NCBI GenBank assembly: GCA_029931535.1
Contig: JAQPZY010001684.1
Span: 310,001-374,000 of the forward strand
Origin: Margaritifera margaritifera
Taxonomy: Eukaryota; Mollusca; Bivalvia; Unionida; Margaritiferidae
Direction: 5' to 3'
DNA length: 64,000 bases
The position numbers and the translations under genes are program-made. How positions within the stretch are numbered: the first letter of the stretch is position 1; the number at the start of each line of letters is the position of its first letter. The notes beneath the pieces are model-generated. The model was not told the DNA's origin, did no database searches, and was given only the letters and a program-made list of their open reading frames with translations. Below are positions 11,921 to 23,186 of this stretch, in pieces.

Positions 11921-12240
11921 GTCAACTCTTGGTTATAGCAACAAATCTGTTGTTGTAAAAGTCATGTATTTCATTTAGAGGAGGTTATCAACCTTCAACC
12001 TTGTCTTATAATGGTAAAAACAGCACATATAATTGAAAAGAATGAGTCTGAAATATAAATCTATACTTAATACTTCAACCTTGTCTTACAACGGTCGAAA
12101 CAGCACATATAATTGAAAAGAACGAGTCTGAAATATAAATCTATACTTAATACTTCAACCATGTCTTATTGTGGTCAAAGCAGCATACATAAATGTGAAG
12201 AATGAGTCAGAACTATAAATCTATAGTTTATACCTGAACC
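11915..12240. repeat. Three direct copies of an 80-bp unit at a transposon-like end
   Basis: Units begin at 11993, 12073 and 12153 with cttcaaccttgtcttataat and end with ataaatctatacttaata. The first two copies are nearly identical and the third is more diverged. Just before them lies atacagtcaactcttggtta, which resembles the outer end (ACAGTCAACTCT..GTTATA) of DD-transposon repeats. No matching opposite end was found nearby. Confidence 0.6.
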
Positions 12241-12875
12241 TTGTAGTACTTATATTTTTAATTTCATACTTCAAATTGAGGGTTGAATCTTGTCAAAAAT
12301 ACAGTTCAATAAGTGTCTCATTCTAGTCTTCATCCACCTTTGATTACTTAACCATTTAATCTTATGTGGTTGATCTGGCATCTGATACAGATGTTCAATC
12401 CATATTTCCATATCACATTCACAATGGAGCTGTTTAGGTGCTTTCACTGATGTCAGTGCATCAATATTCTTAGATGTACTGAACTGAACTTTTATGAAAT
12501 ATTTTTGATGTGTAAGAGATGGAGTATGTAATAAATACAAAACTGCATTCATGTTCTGTTCTGAGTTGAAGAAAATTACTTATTTGATATGGCATATTAA
12601 TATGTCTCATCCTGACAGCCTTGACATATCCCTATGCCATATCAAACTCACTGACTCAGAACAAAACTTGTTTGTAGTTCTGTGTATTTATCTAATGAAG
12701 AAAACAATAGTGACTGTCTTGGGGAAGATATTGAAGAGAAATATATATATATATATACAAAAATCACACCTGCTGCCCCTCCCCTAGCTTTGTGCATGGA
12801 ATATGCTGATGTTTAAGCTGATCAAACAATTAGGTGATTGGTATATAGAAAATTAATGCCACTTATTTATACATG
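12241..12875. other. Unassigned stretch with an unrecognised minus-strand open frame
   Basis: A minus-strand frame at 12552-12271 encodes 93 residues with basic and tryptophan-rich text (QPHKIKWLSNQRWMKTRMRH). It could be a transposase scrap belonging to the repeat at 11915-12240, but I cannot name the family. A (TA)n run lies near 12740-12757. Confidence 0.3.
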
Positions 12876-12884
12876 TCACCCAAC

Positions 12885-13040
12885 TGCAAGCAGCATGTAC
12901 CCAGACTTGCCATCACATAATGCACTAAATCAAAAGTGGAAATGGATAGACCCTGATTCACCAGTACATTATGTGAAGGCAGATATGGCTCTACCGTGTT
13001 CATATGTAGCTGTATGTTAGACACAAGAATATAGGTACAG
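12885..13040. repeat. Imperfect foldback carrying a dispersed short motif
   Basis: Arm 1, acttgccatcacataatgca (from about 12905), pairs with arm 2, gtacattatgtgaaggcaga (from about 12964). The ~38-bp loop holds ggatagaccctgattc. Related text occurs near 17155, 58395 and 63915, so this is a dispersed repeat. Confidence 0.5.
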
Positions 13041-13089
13041 GAACACATATCACCAAACAGGCATCTCACTTATAACAAAAGCACATGAT

Positions 13090-13900
13090 ACGCCCATCTT
13101 GTGAGCTTTTCCCTGCTAGTGACCTTTACCTTTGAGCAAGGAACTTGACTATTTTATGATAAGGTGTAGAACTGGGCAAAGTTTCATCAAAATACCTGTC
13201 TGAATTAAAAATTGACAGCCTTGATAAGGAAACAGGCTGCTGGTTTACATTATTCCTTGTTGTGACTTTGACACTAAGGCAGGGGGGTATATGACTGTGA
13301 ATATGCAAGATATTTTCAACATACACAAAAGGTTATAGTTTCATTAAAGTATCTTCAATTGTTCAAAAGGTATACCCATCAATGGACAGAGACCACTGAT
13401 TTATATTTTCCCTTGCTGTAACCTTGACCATGAGACAGGAGGTATGGCTATGATATGTAATACACTGTCTGGTCATGATGTATAACTAATTAAAACTTTA
13501 TCAAAATATCTTTAGTGGTTCAAATGTTATACTCCAGAAAAGAATAAAAGTCAAAGTTACATTTTCCATTGCCATGACATTGACCTCGAGGGATAAGACA
13601 TGGTTATGGTAGATGAAACAACATCTAGTCATGATATATACTTGGGCAAAGTTTCATTAAAATATTTTCAGTGGTTCCAAGGTTATACCCTGGACAAGAA
13701 TGCAAGTCACAGAATTACATTTTCCCTTGCAATGACTTTGATAATGAGGCAGGGGAGGCATGGCTACAGAATGTGACATACTGTCTACTCATGATATACA
13801 CCTTGGCAAAGTTTCATGAAAATCCCTCCAGCCATTACAAAGTTATGGTCTAGACATGCAATGTTAACAGATGGATTGACGACACAACATAATATGCCAA
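13090..13900. repeat. Diverged tandem array, ~120-150 bp unit with 'gtgaccttgacc'
   Basis: Copies near 13110, 13240, 13405, 13555 and 13720 share a phrase like tttcccttgctgtaaccttg, then gaggcagg, tggctatg, ctggtcatgatata, cttgggcaaagtttcatta, aatatttcag and a phrase for 'ggttataccc'. The end near 13860 has a cagatggattgacg run. This is a mollusc-type noncoding repeat. Confidence 0.65.
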
Positions 13901-14088
13901 TTTAAAATGTGGTTGTAAAAAGTTATGTGAGACCTCCAGCTGAATGACTGGATTGCATATTAACTTCTACTTAAACCATAATAATATATAACATTATTAT
14001 ATGTACACAGAAGCAAAGATTCCTTTCAAATTAAAACAATTTTGGAATCTAGCAAAGATCACTTACTTGCAACCTAAATAACTATTGT

Positions 14089-15275
14089 CTTTTGACTCCA
14101 GACAACAGATGTCATGATGAAGTTTATACTGCATGATGAAGTATGAACTGATATACTGACTATTCTCAAGACAACAGGTGTCACCATGAATTTATACTGC
14201 ATGATGAAGTATGAACTGATATACTGACTATTCTCAAGACAACAGGTGTTGCCATGAAGGTTATACTGCATGATGAAGTATGAACTGATATACTGACTAT
14301 TCTCAAGACAACAGGTGTCACAATGAAGGTTATACTGCATGATGAAGTATGAACTGATATACTGACTATTCTCAAGACAACAGGTGTCACCATGAAGGTT
14401 ATACTGCATGATGAAGTATGAACTGATATACTGACTATACTCAAGACAACAGTTGTCACCATGAAGGTTATACTGCATGATGAAGTATAAACTGATATAC
14501 TGACTACTCTCAAGACAACAGTTGTCACCATGAAGGTTATACTGCATGATGAAGTATGAACTGATATACTGACTATTCTCAAGACAACAGTTGTCGCCAT
14601 GAAGGTTATACTGCATGATGAAGTATGAACTGTTATACTGACTATACTCAAAACAGTTGTTGCCATGAAGGTTATACTGCATGATGAAGTATGAACTGAT
14701 ATACTGACTATTCTCAAGACAACAGTTGTGCCATGAAGGTTATACTGCATGATGAAATATGAACTGTTATACTGACTATACTCAAAACAACAGTTGTTGC
14801 CACGAAGGTTATACTGCATGATGAAGTATGAACTGATATACTGACTATTCTCAAGACAAAAGTTGTCGCCATGAAGGTTATACTGCATGATGAAGTTTTA
14901 ACTTATATACTGACTATTCTCAAGACAACAGGTGTCACGATGAAGGTTATACTGCATGATGAAGTATGAACTGGTATATTGACTATACTCAAGACAACAG
15001 TTGTTGCCATGAAGGTTATACTGCATGATGAAGTATGAACTGTTATACTGACTATACTCAAGACAACAGTTGTTGCCATGAAGGTTATACTGCATGATGA
15101 AGTATGAACTGTTATACTGACTATACTCAAGACAACAGTTGTTGCCATGAAGGTTATACTGCATGATGAAGTATGAACTGATATACTGACTATTCTCAAG
15201 ACAACAGTTGTTGCCATGAAGGTTATACTGCATGATGAAGCAAGAAATGACATACTGACTATACTCAAGATACAA
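14089..15275. repeat. 69-bp satellite-like tandem array, about 17 copies
   Basis: The unit reads caagacaacagttgttgcca, then tgaaggttatactgcatgat, gaagtatgaactgatatact and gactattct. It repeats every 69 bp with mostly 1-4 differences per copy; two short deletions occur near 14175 and 14730. Because 69 is divisible by three, minus-strand frames stay open for up to 235 codons (repeat MQYNLHGDNCCLENSQYISS..). I treat these as by-products of the period: they shift between frames at the indels and have no start or stop context of a gene. Confidence 0.9.
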
Positions 15276-15519
15276 CAGTGATTTACATATGGTTTGCAAC
15301 TTGACTGTTAATGGTCCATTAGGATACTAAATAAGCATTAACTGACTAACAGCACTGTTGACATGGTAACTGTAAACAATGATTGGAAAAATGTTAGCCT
15401 GTTGTAAATTTACAAGCAGATGAGTATTCTACCTTGTCACATAATCAAATTCAAAGTATAACATTCAATGGTTTAGAAAACACAAAAAATTAATGACTTG
15501 TTTGTGTATCCTGCAGCTT

Positions 15520-15858
15520 TCAAGCTGATACTTTTCCAAATGTATGCAAAAGAACTGAGGGGTTTTCAGGTGCCACAGCTGAAGTCAAACCTTTTAAAAC
15601 AATCATCATTCCCCTTTCTCTTGCTATAGTCTCTAAAATTGTGGTGGAATCTTCTGATATTTTTAAGTCATAAATATCTAAATGTTTTAACTTCTCACAC
15701 TTCAGTACCATATTCACCAAACTGTTATCTGAAAATCCTTTAATCCAACTGAGATTGAGTTGTTTTAACTTTTTGGCATATCGAGAAATGGAGTCAAGTC
15801 CCTTGTCTGTTAGATGTTTACATGCTGCAAGATTTAAGGTTTCCAATTCTGGTAATTT
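15520..15858 (-). CDS. Last exon of the Tpt1-like/LRR gene: C-terminal leucine-rich repeats
   Basis: The minus-strand exon starts after a strong acceptor (T-rich tract then cag at 15861-15859) and runs 112 codons to TAA at 15520. It encodes about three leucine-rich repeats of the cysteine-containing (F-box/AMN1) type: LETLNLAACKHLTDKGLDSI, LKQLNLSWIKGFSDNSLVNM and LKHLDIYDLKISEDSTTILE, followed by a short tail ending FGKVSA. Such repeats form a curved binding surface for proteins. The phase (0) fits the donor of the exon at 17874-18090, and the LRR register continues across the junction. No canonical AATAAA was noticed just downstream. The exon is well supported, but its binding partner cannot be told. 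Confidence 0.85.
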   Translation of the reverse strand, partial: KLPELETLNLAACKHLTDKGLDSISRYAKKLKQLNLSWIKGFSDNSLVNMVLKCEKLKHLDIYDLKISEDSTTILETIARERGMMIVLKGLTSAVAPENPSVLLHTFGKVSA

Positions 15859-15957
15859 CTGAAAGAAAAAAAAATACAACATTCCATCTTATTTGTATAT
15901 CATGTGCTAATGGTATAAAAACTTCTTGATGTTAATGATTACAAATTATTATTAAAA

Positions 15958-16145
15958 AAATGTGTAAGTTTTAATGGCACTTTTAACACATTATTGGCTA
16001 TATCATGCCAAGGAAATGGAAGCTAAGTGTCTTCCCCAAGGACACGTGGAGGCAGCCAACCCAGACTGGCCTGGGTGGATATCGAACCTGCAACCCTTGG
16101 ATTACAAGTCTGATGCTCAACCAACTGAGCTACCATGGCTCCACT
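15958..16145 (-). mobile_element. tRNA-derived SINE (tRNA-Thr-like head)
   Basis: Read on the minus strand from 16145, the head is tRNA-like: an A box (tagctcagttggttgagcat), an anticodon loop that would read TGT (gacttgtaatcc) and a B box (ggttcgatatcc). After it come a conserved SINE-like middle (tgtccttggggaagacactt) and a tail with gtgttaaaagtgccattaaa before an A/T-rich end. It sits in the last intron of the LRR gene. The acceptor stem does not pair as in a functional tRNA, so it is not listed as a tRNA gene. Confidence 0.8.
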
Positions 16146-16684
16146 AATGATTTTAAACATTAAAATCTTAGAAATAACAGATTATTGGAAATGTACATAG
16201 AAAAGGTTCTTCTGACTTTCTAATACAGTACACATAATAACAGAAGAACAAAGACAGTTGCCTGTTTTGACTAATTGCTTTGCTTCATACCTCAGCTTCA
16301 AATGACATAGTCTTTTTTACATCCACACATAAAGAATATCGGCATTTATAGATTTAGAATAACAGCATGAAACAGACTTTCCTATATGACAAAAGAAAGA
16401 TGAGAAATAAATGTATTTTCAAAATTGATAAGTATACTAGAAACATACTTTTTGCAGAGTTAATAATGTCAACATGAAGTAAATCGATAAATCCAGACCA
16501 GGCTTTGCCTTATAAAATTTTAAAGTCAAAGACTGAACAGGCTAAAAACTTTGGAGTAAAATATACCTTCTTACTTTTTATGACAATTTTTATCTTTTCT
16601 TACTTTCAAATATTTAAACAATATTGTAAAGCTTTAGCTCGAGTTAAAGCATAATTTAAAATACTGTGAATTTATGATTTTGCA

Positions 16685-16892
16685 TGGAGTACCAAGTTTC
16701 GTGGATTTAGTGGAGTACCAGGTTTCATGGATTTAGTGGAGTACTAGGTTTCATGGATTTAGTAGAGTATCAGGTTTCATGGATTTAGTGGAGTACCAGG
16801 TTTTGTGGATTTTGTGGAGTACTAGGTTTTGTGGATTTCATGGGGTACCAGGTTTTGTGGATTTCATGGGGTACCAGTTTTGGTGGATTTTG
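16685..16892. repeat. 26-bp minisatellite, 8 copies
   Basis: The unit is tggagtaccaggtttcatgg plus atttag, repeated eight times from 16685. Changes accumulate toward the right end (ttgtggattttg, ttcatgggg). It lies inside the last intron of the LRR gene. Confidence 0.9.
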
Positions 16893-17873
16893 TGTTTGCT
16901 CACATTCACAAATATCAGAACCAAACAGTTACTCTTCTATGGAACAACGATGATATTTGTCCCAAACAAGGAAATAAAGTACTGACAAAAAAATAATACA
17001 AAAGAAAATAAACAAATTCACAGTACCTAATTTAGTTTTTATGTCTTGGACTAGGTCTTGGGAGTCGAAAAACTGTATTAATGCTAGGCCAGAGATTTTT
17101 TTTACACATAGCCATTTGAATTCACCCACATATAATGCAAACCAAACTGCAAACAGCTTTGACTCAGATCTGCCATTTCATGATGCATTGGAAGATTTGG
17201 GTCTATGCTGTTTTTTTTATGATCCTAAGAAGAAAAATGGCGTAATCCTAATCATGGCTTTTCTACTTAAATCCACCTCAGAAATACACTGATGGAGTGA
17301 TACAGCATGAAAATGGGGAAATCACCAGAAAATGGTTGAGAACTGAGTCACACAATGAAATATGCTAGACAAAAAAAAAAACATGTCAAAAGCATTCAAA
17401 TACCTTCATGGAATTATTTGGACAAGTTCAGTAAAATAAAATTCACTAAGAAGCTCATACTTGATAAAAGAAACTTGGGAATGTTTTGGCCCAAGAAAAA
17501 TTATCTAAATCAACAAGTTGCTGAAATGAACACTATGATAGTTTGCGACATGCACAAGATGTTTTCTCATAAACAAGCTACATGTATCTGCAATGACAGC
17601 TGCTGTAGTATTTCCATGTTGTTTTTACAATCATTGGTGCAAACCATGATCTGCATGTGCTTTATACAACCACAGATCAAGGACTTCACTGTTTGCAATT
17701 GGGTTTGCTTTATACATGGAAAAATATGGTGGCCATATTCCACCAGAATGCCAGAATATGGTTAAGTGGCACTCATTCATATACTCCATCAACAATGTTT
17801 AGAATTGAAAATTCCCTTAGATTTTCTTAAAAAGGTTAACATTGTCTGAAACTGTGAGCAGCCTTGCACATAC
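16893..17873. other. Intron sequence of the LRR gene, no further feature
   Basis: AT-rich, with one copy of the dispersed motif (gactcagatctgccatttca near 17160). The longest plus-strand frame (17355-17765) matches no family I know and lies antisense to an intron. Confidence 0.5.
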
Positions 17874-18090
17874 CCTAACAATCTGCTCCAGTAGACTATC
17901 AGTGACTATGTATCCACAATCCTTGAGACTGATGACCCTTAAATGTGGGCACTGTGTCCAGATCAACTTGAAAATGTTCTCTGTCAAGATTATGCCCTCC
18001 AGGTCAAGGTGTTCCAGGGCAGGTACTAACAGTTGACCAAAAATACGCTTATTCAACTTCTTTTTCCTCTTCAAGCGGTGAATCATTGCA
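17874..18090 (-). CDS. Internal exon of the Tpt1-like/LRR gene: start of the leucine-rich repeats
   Basis: The exon lies between an acceptor (taatttccag, AG at 18092-18091) and a donor (AGG then gtatgt at 17873). It encodes AMIHRLKRKKKLNKRIFGQL, then LEHLDLEGIILTENIFKLIW and LRVISLKDCGYIVTDSLLEQ. The first part is a basic helix. The second and third are leucine-rich repeats of the cysteine-containing type. It begins in phase 2 (one base completing AG|T from the upstream exon) and ends in phase 0, matching both neighbours. The ~9 kb intron upstream holds most of the transposon remnants in this region. Confidence 0.85.
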
Positions 18091-18640
18091 CTGGAAATTA
18101 ATAATTATATTAAGAAAATGCATTTAAGGTTCAGAAAAATATTAATATAAGAGTTTTTTTTGTCATGTGGCAAAATTTATTTCCCATTGTTTTCAGCATA
18201 TCTAATGCATATTTTTCCTATTAAACGACACTAAGCTTAGTTTTTGCCTTCATATATGAAAGTAATTCTCTGTTGACAGATAATTTTATGTAAGACTTTA
18301 TTTATAACAAATGTGAATTTAGCCAATATTTGGACAAGGCAAGTTACTAATTCAACTTTAAATGATTATATAATATATGTATCTTTTACTACAGTACTAC
18401 TAATGAAATTCTGTTTCCAAAAATATTTGTAACACTTCCCTTGGGGTTTGTTAGATATCCATTGAACTATGTACTGAAAAGTGATTCACTTTTGATGTCA
18501 TGCTTAGCTGAATATGGTTAGTCAAAGTTTTAATTCTGAACTGCTTCTGTAGAACTCATAATCTCTCCCCAATATTAAAAGCTGATGATTTCAATACAAT
18601 GAAAACAAGAGTGTTATTAATGATACATTATGCGTAATCT
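18091..18640. other. Intron sequence, no feature recognised
   Basis: AT-rich sequence between the LRR exon and the next dispersed repeat. No homology was seen. Confidence 0.4.
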
Positions 18641-19110
18641 TGTGTTTATAATAAAAGAGAATATTGGCATTAGAAGAATATCATGCAGAAATCATATTCC
18701 TTCTTGCTGGTGTATGTGACCTTGACCTTTGAACCTATCTTACTTTCCTCGTCACTGATGAAAGTGCATGAAGGTATGTAGAGTTGACTCAGCTTATTTA
18801 CAGAATAAATGTCATCATTGGGTCAAAGCAACCTTGACCCTGTCTTTTAATCCTCAAAATAATTGGTTCCTTCCTATCCCAAAAGGCTGTGTGATACTCA
18901 AGTTATCATGCCAACTGAACTTCATCACTGGGTTAAAGCAACCTGGACCCTGTCTTTAAATCCTCAAAGTACTAGGTTCCTTCCCAGCCCAAAAGGCAAA
19001 ATACCTGGCAGAATAGTCATAAAGTTTGATGAAAGAAGATGGTGTGAGACTTAAGTTATCATGTAGAAACCATTTATCCTTATCTTTGTCTTTATGATCT
19101 TGACCTTTCA
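18640..19110. repeat. Diverged 'gaccttgacctttgaacc' repeat array
   Basis: Three or more copies (about 18690, 18810, 18920 and 19060) share catgcagaaatcatattcct, gtgaccttgacctttgaacc, and a phrase like 'aggttccttcctagcccaaaaggc'. Related arrays lie at 50760-51160 and 53030-53370, with a fragment at 21385-21500. Frames in it are accidental. Confidence 0.6.
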
Positions 19111-19449
19111 GCTTTTGATCCCAACATCAATAGCTTATTTCCTTGATATATCAGCAAGCCATTCATACATTTCGTACACAGGTGCAGTTTGTAATTCAAG
19201 TTATTTTAGAGAGATCACATACATGTGAACCTCCTGGATGGGAGGTTTTTTCTCCCGAGTTTAGGGGTGTCTCCTGTCCCTCCCATCACTCGCTGAAATC
19301 CCCCACGAACGCAAAATTATTATTGAAAATTTAATTTTTCTTTTTCTCTTTACATTCTGGCTCTAGTGTTGTATATTTATGGTAATACAACCTAAGATCA
19401 CATAACTGAACTGGCTTAAGCAGGGCAAGTCAATGTACTTGCCAATTTC

Positions 19450-19790
19450 ATCCTTAGATCCTGTCGGCATGGTCAAATGGCTTCATTTGAAGTTTGTTGA
19501 GGTGGATTATGCTATGTGTGAGTAGAAGTAATTTGGAAAGGATTAAAGACATTATTTGATTATGGCTGGGTTACTGAAAAGCTCAATCAGCATGAAACAA
19601 TAAACATTACTTTGATTCTGTCCGCAAGGTATGTTCTGCTTCGGTGCTTAAAGTGTCAAGATGAATTGAAGTCTATACTATGTATGATAAAAAGTAATTT
19701 GGACAGGATTAAAGATGTTAATTGATTATGGTTGGATTACTCAAGGGCTCAAGTGGCATAAAACTAGCTCGGTTTGACTTCGGTGTTTAA
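19450..19790. repeat. Two ~170-190 bp direct copies upstream of the hAT remnant
   Basis: The phrases agtaatttggaaaggattaa, gattatggctgggttactga, ctcaatcagcatgaaac and cttcggtgcttaaagt recur as agtaatttggacaggattaa, gattatggttggattactca, caagtggcataaaactagct and cttcggtgtttaaagt. They may be the subterminal region of the hAT element that follows. Confidence 0.5.
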
Positions 19791-19801
19791 AGTTTGTTGA
19801 G

Positions 19802-20165
19802 ATGTCTAAGTGTGCATTATCTCCTAATGCCAAAACACCAAAATCCAAGCAAGGAAAATATCACACGAAACTCAGTGATGGATGGAAATGGGAATTTCAG
19901 TGATTGCAATCGAGTTCAATGGGACATGAATATGCAGTTTGCTCTACATGTAAAGCTGATTTTAAAGTCTGTTACAGTAGCAAGAATGACATCACGCATC
20001 ATGCAGAAAGCCCATAAAGGGGATAATAAAATGCTGACAGTCTTAGTTCATGTTTTCGACAAGGATGTAAACAGGATATCGACAAGATTCCTTGGAATAC
20101 CAACCTGTAACATTGGATCAGCAGAACTCATCTTTGCATGCTTGGATAAAATATTCACGTAATTA
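19802..20165 (+). pseudogene. N-terminal (BED finger) remnant of a hAT-like transposase
   Basis: The frame from ATG at 19802 gives SKQGKYHTKLSDGWKWEFQ and a stop near 19900. It then continues as CSTCKADFKVCYSSKND with ITHHAESP, a C-x2-C...H-H pattern of the BED-type zinc finger found at the front of hAT transposases. After a further frameshift, 20070-20160 reads DVNRISTRFLGIPTCNIGSA, which matches the segment before the first catalytic Asp in this family. Everything from there to the C-terminus, including the catalytic Asp residues, is missing. The element is dead unless served in trans. Confidence 0.65.
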
Positions 20166-20216
20166 TTACTAAAGTTTAACTATTTTATTGTTCATAAGAA
20201 ATCATAATCACAATTG

Positions 20217-20217
<1 letters not shown>

Positions 20218-20247
<30 letters not shown>

Positions 20248-20292
20248 TGAATAATAAGAATAATAATATGAATAATAATAATATGAATAATA
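20218..20292. repeat. (TAA)n microsatellite with variant units
   Basis: A run of taa triplets from about 20218, interrupted by atgaa units, lies at the internal deletion of the hAT remnant. Confidence 0.9.
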
Positions 20293-20769
20293 TGGAAACA
20301 GTACAAGAATTAATCCATAATGCCTGGGATGAATGAGATCTTTGTCTTCGTCTATAATTCTAGTAAGTGATAATCATTTTCCACATTTGATTGTTATTGT
20401 TAAATAATGGTGATAGTGATGATAATGATGACAACAAAGGCGTCTGCAAATTAAGCTTAAAGTCACAAAGGGTGTGATAGTCTAATCATTAATGTATGCA
20501 TCAGCGCTTCATGTGGATAATCTTACTGACATTAAAACAACATCAGATGCTTGGAAGTGCAATAAATTCTCACTAATCCAATTAGGTAGGTTGTCTTATC
20601 ACCAATGATCAATACAGATAATTATCAGCTATTGATATGTGAACAATGCAAAAATATTATAGGTCTGCACTGATAATTGGAAATTGAAAACAGTGATTGG
20701 TACCTGTAAAAGGAAAATTTCGCTATAACTTATGAAACCACTGCAACAGATTCTATAATATTTCAGAGA

Positions 20770-21175
20770 GAGAAATCTCCCTTGGGCCAACTGCCTTGGA
20801 TATGCAAGTGGAAGATGAAATTCAGGACCACATTCTGACTCCCAAAGAAGACCTTCCCAAATTTGACAGAGACAGTAAATCTCTTGAGCAGTTTTGGCAG
20901 ACAGTTGGCAATCTCACTCTACCCACTGGCAGGAAACAATTTAAACTTCTTGGTGAACTCAGTAGAGCTGTATTGACATTGCCACATTCCAATGCAGACA
21001 CTGAAAGGATATTTTCCATTCTGAGGAAAATTCAGGCTGACTCTGGAGGAAATCTGGATCCAGTGACAGTACATAATCTTTTAAGTTTTAAGATGAACAA
21101 TGATAAGGACTGCCACCAATATAATCCAGGCAAATGATCTTCTAAGAAATGCTAAAATTGCTTGTGTTACATATA
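20770..21175 (+). pseudogene. C-terminal hAT dimerization domain remnant
   Basis: The plus-strand frame includes FDRDSKSLEQFWQTVGNLTL, KQFKLLGELSRAVLTLPHSN with ADTERIFSILRKIQAD, and LDPVTVHNLLSFKMNNDKDC. The LPHSNAD.ER.FS core with the downstream L...T..nLL..K is the hallmark of the hAT C-terminal dimerization region. It fits as the end of the transposase whose BED finger lies at 19802-20015. About 400 residues that normally separate the two are absent and replaced by ~600 bp of noncoding AT-rich sequence. This piece itself is open. Confidence 0.8.
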
Positions 21176-21384
21176 TGGAGAGTGTGAAAGGCAACAAGTT
21201 AATGGAAAAGAACTGAATTGCATATTTTAATATTAAAAATATATTAAATTTGTTCAATAGTAGTAATTTTTGCCCATTTGCATGCTAAAAATTGAATCGA
21301 TGAAAAACCTCCCTCAAAACCCCTGACCAAATTTTGCAAATCTCCCTCTTTGTTCAAAGCTGAACCCTCATTTTTATCACATGT

Positions 21385-21500
21385 ATGAGATCATGTCCCT
21401 TCAATGTTTCACACTGACCCTGATGTCACTTCTGACCCCCAAATCACAAGGTTTCTTCCATGCCCCAAAATGCAAGCCATACTTGAAGCATGAGCATATA
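21385..21500. repeat. Single 'tttcacactgaccctgatgt' dispersed repeat fragment
   Basis: The text catgtcccttcaatgtttca, ctgacccccaaatcacaagg and ttccatgccccaaaatgcaa follows the order of words in the arrays at 50760-51160 and 53030-53370. Confidence 0.45.
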
Positions 21501-21599
21501 TTGACTAAAACTAACACATGACTATCACATTCTTACCTCCCTTTTACCACTACTCTCCACTTCTCATGAGATAATGCATGGTTTGACAGTGAGGGGGCA

Positions 21600-23180
21600 C
21601 TGTTCCAGTGAATAATGTTGAGTGAATGAGTGAAATGAATGAATAAATGAATGAATAAGTGTTTCATATGAAAAAACGATTTTTTTAGACAATAAACTTG
21701 CAAACAAATAGAGATAGGTACAGTACTGAAAGCAGTTGAAGAGAATGATAATTTTATCTGCAATGTTGCTATCAAAATGATAGATTTATTTGATCACCTT
21801 AAACAAATAAAAGACTTGTATGCTTTTAAATACATAGTTTGAACTAAATGTCAGTCATATAACATTTGAAAAATCATCAACAATTCATCTGAATTATTGA
21901 TATAACTTCATGTAAAGAAAAGTTAAAATGAATGTTGCTTTCATTATTGTCACTATTATTTCATGTAAAACATACTTGCCAGAAATGTTTGACCATATAT
22001 CCTTCCAACGTTTTACAACAAACACTTGATCAGTTAAGTGAGTCAAGTGATTATAAATTTCATTAGAATAATAATCTTCATAGAGAACAATGGATTTAAT
22101 ATTTATCCTTAAAAGTAAAATAAAATATAAGAACTAGAATGAATTTGTCAAAACACTGTGTAGCCTCCTAAACAATTTTGACTACCTCCAAAAATTGTAG
22201 CATTCTCCTTGAGAAATTATCTTCAGTTATGAAAAGCAATTCTCATATGTTTCTTATATGTAAGACAAATCTTATCGTATTCTCATTGATGAATTATAAG
22301 ACCTGGTTGGCCAGGATAGACATAGTCTATTGGACATAGAGTGAGAAAGTATTATGTGGAAAATTATTTAAAAAACAGTCAGAGAACCTATAATTCCCAT
22401 GAGCATATTTTCAAATAACATTCAGCAAATTTTCCATGATGGCTGTATCAAATTAATTATTACCCTGTGCCTTAAGATTTTTCTGATGACTTATTTTTCT
22501 ATATAACCATTATTTTAGATTGTCACTAATAATCTAATTATTTCAGTTTGTGATTTCGCCAGTCTGTCTTATAATCAAAGGGAATGCACCAAGAAATGGT
22601 CAGATGTAGATGCTCATAATGGGTAAGTATAGAGCAGTAAAGAATGAACGAATGAATGAATGAATGAACAAATTTACAAATAAACAATGAATGTATGAAA
22701 AGCGAGACAAATAGGAGAATTATGAAATATATACATTTACAAATGAATGAGAGTAAAGAATAAATAAATGACCATTAAAGAGTTTAAGATTATAAGATCA
22801 AATAGAAAACTTATTTATTTTCACAAAATGACACTTCATTTTGCAAATGGACATTTTAACTATAGTGAAACCAGGAAGACAAATACAACTGCAAGGTGTA
22901 AATAATGAACATTAATGGATGTTACTTTTGAATGGGGGTTTTATTTAGTGTTTTTCATTAGACTCAGCAATAACACAGTTTTTTTCTTAGCAGGTTTCAC
23001 TCTGGTGCATGCAATACAAATTTTCAATGTAGCTGATAAGTCCCTAATCTCCCTTAATCAGAGGATTTAGAGACAATAAAAGAAGTCTTTATTTTCATTA
23101 ATCTACTACATTTCATGTCTATTTTATTTTAGTGTGTTCTTTGCACACATTGATATAAGCAGAACAACATAATTAAAATT
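21600..23180. other. Intron stretch with two GAAT microsatellites
   Basis: Short (GAAT)n runs lie at about 21625-21660 and 22648-22672. The remainder is AT-rich without recognised coding text on either strand. Confidence 0.5.
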
Positions 23181-23186
23181 AGACCT

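Noticed and set aside
14074..15299. Long minus-strand frames of 121-235 codons with 23-residue repeats
   Set aside because: They are produced by a 69-bp tandem repeat without stops. Frames switch at indels, with no splice sites or start context.
16081..16145. Possible tRNA-Thr gene on the minus strand
   Set aside because: A and B boxes are present, but the acceptor stem does not pair and a SINE body and tail follow directly.
17355..17765. Plus-strand 136-codon frame
   Set aside because: AT-rich, no family resemblance, antisense to an intron, starts in low-complexity lysine-rich text.
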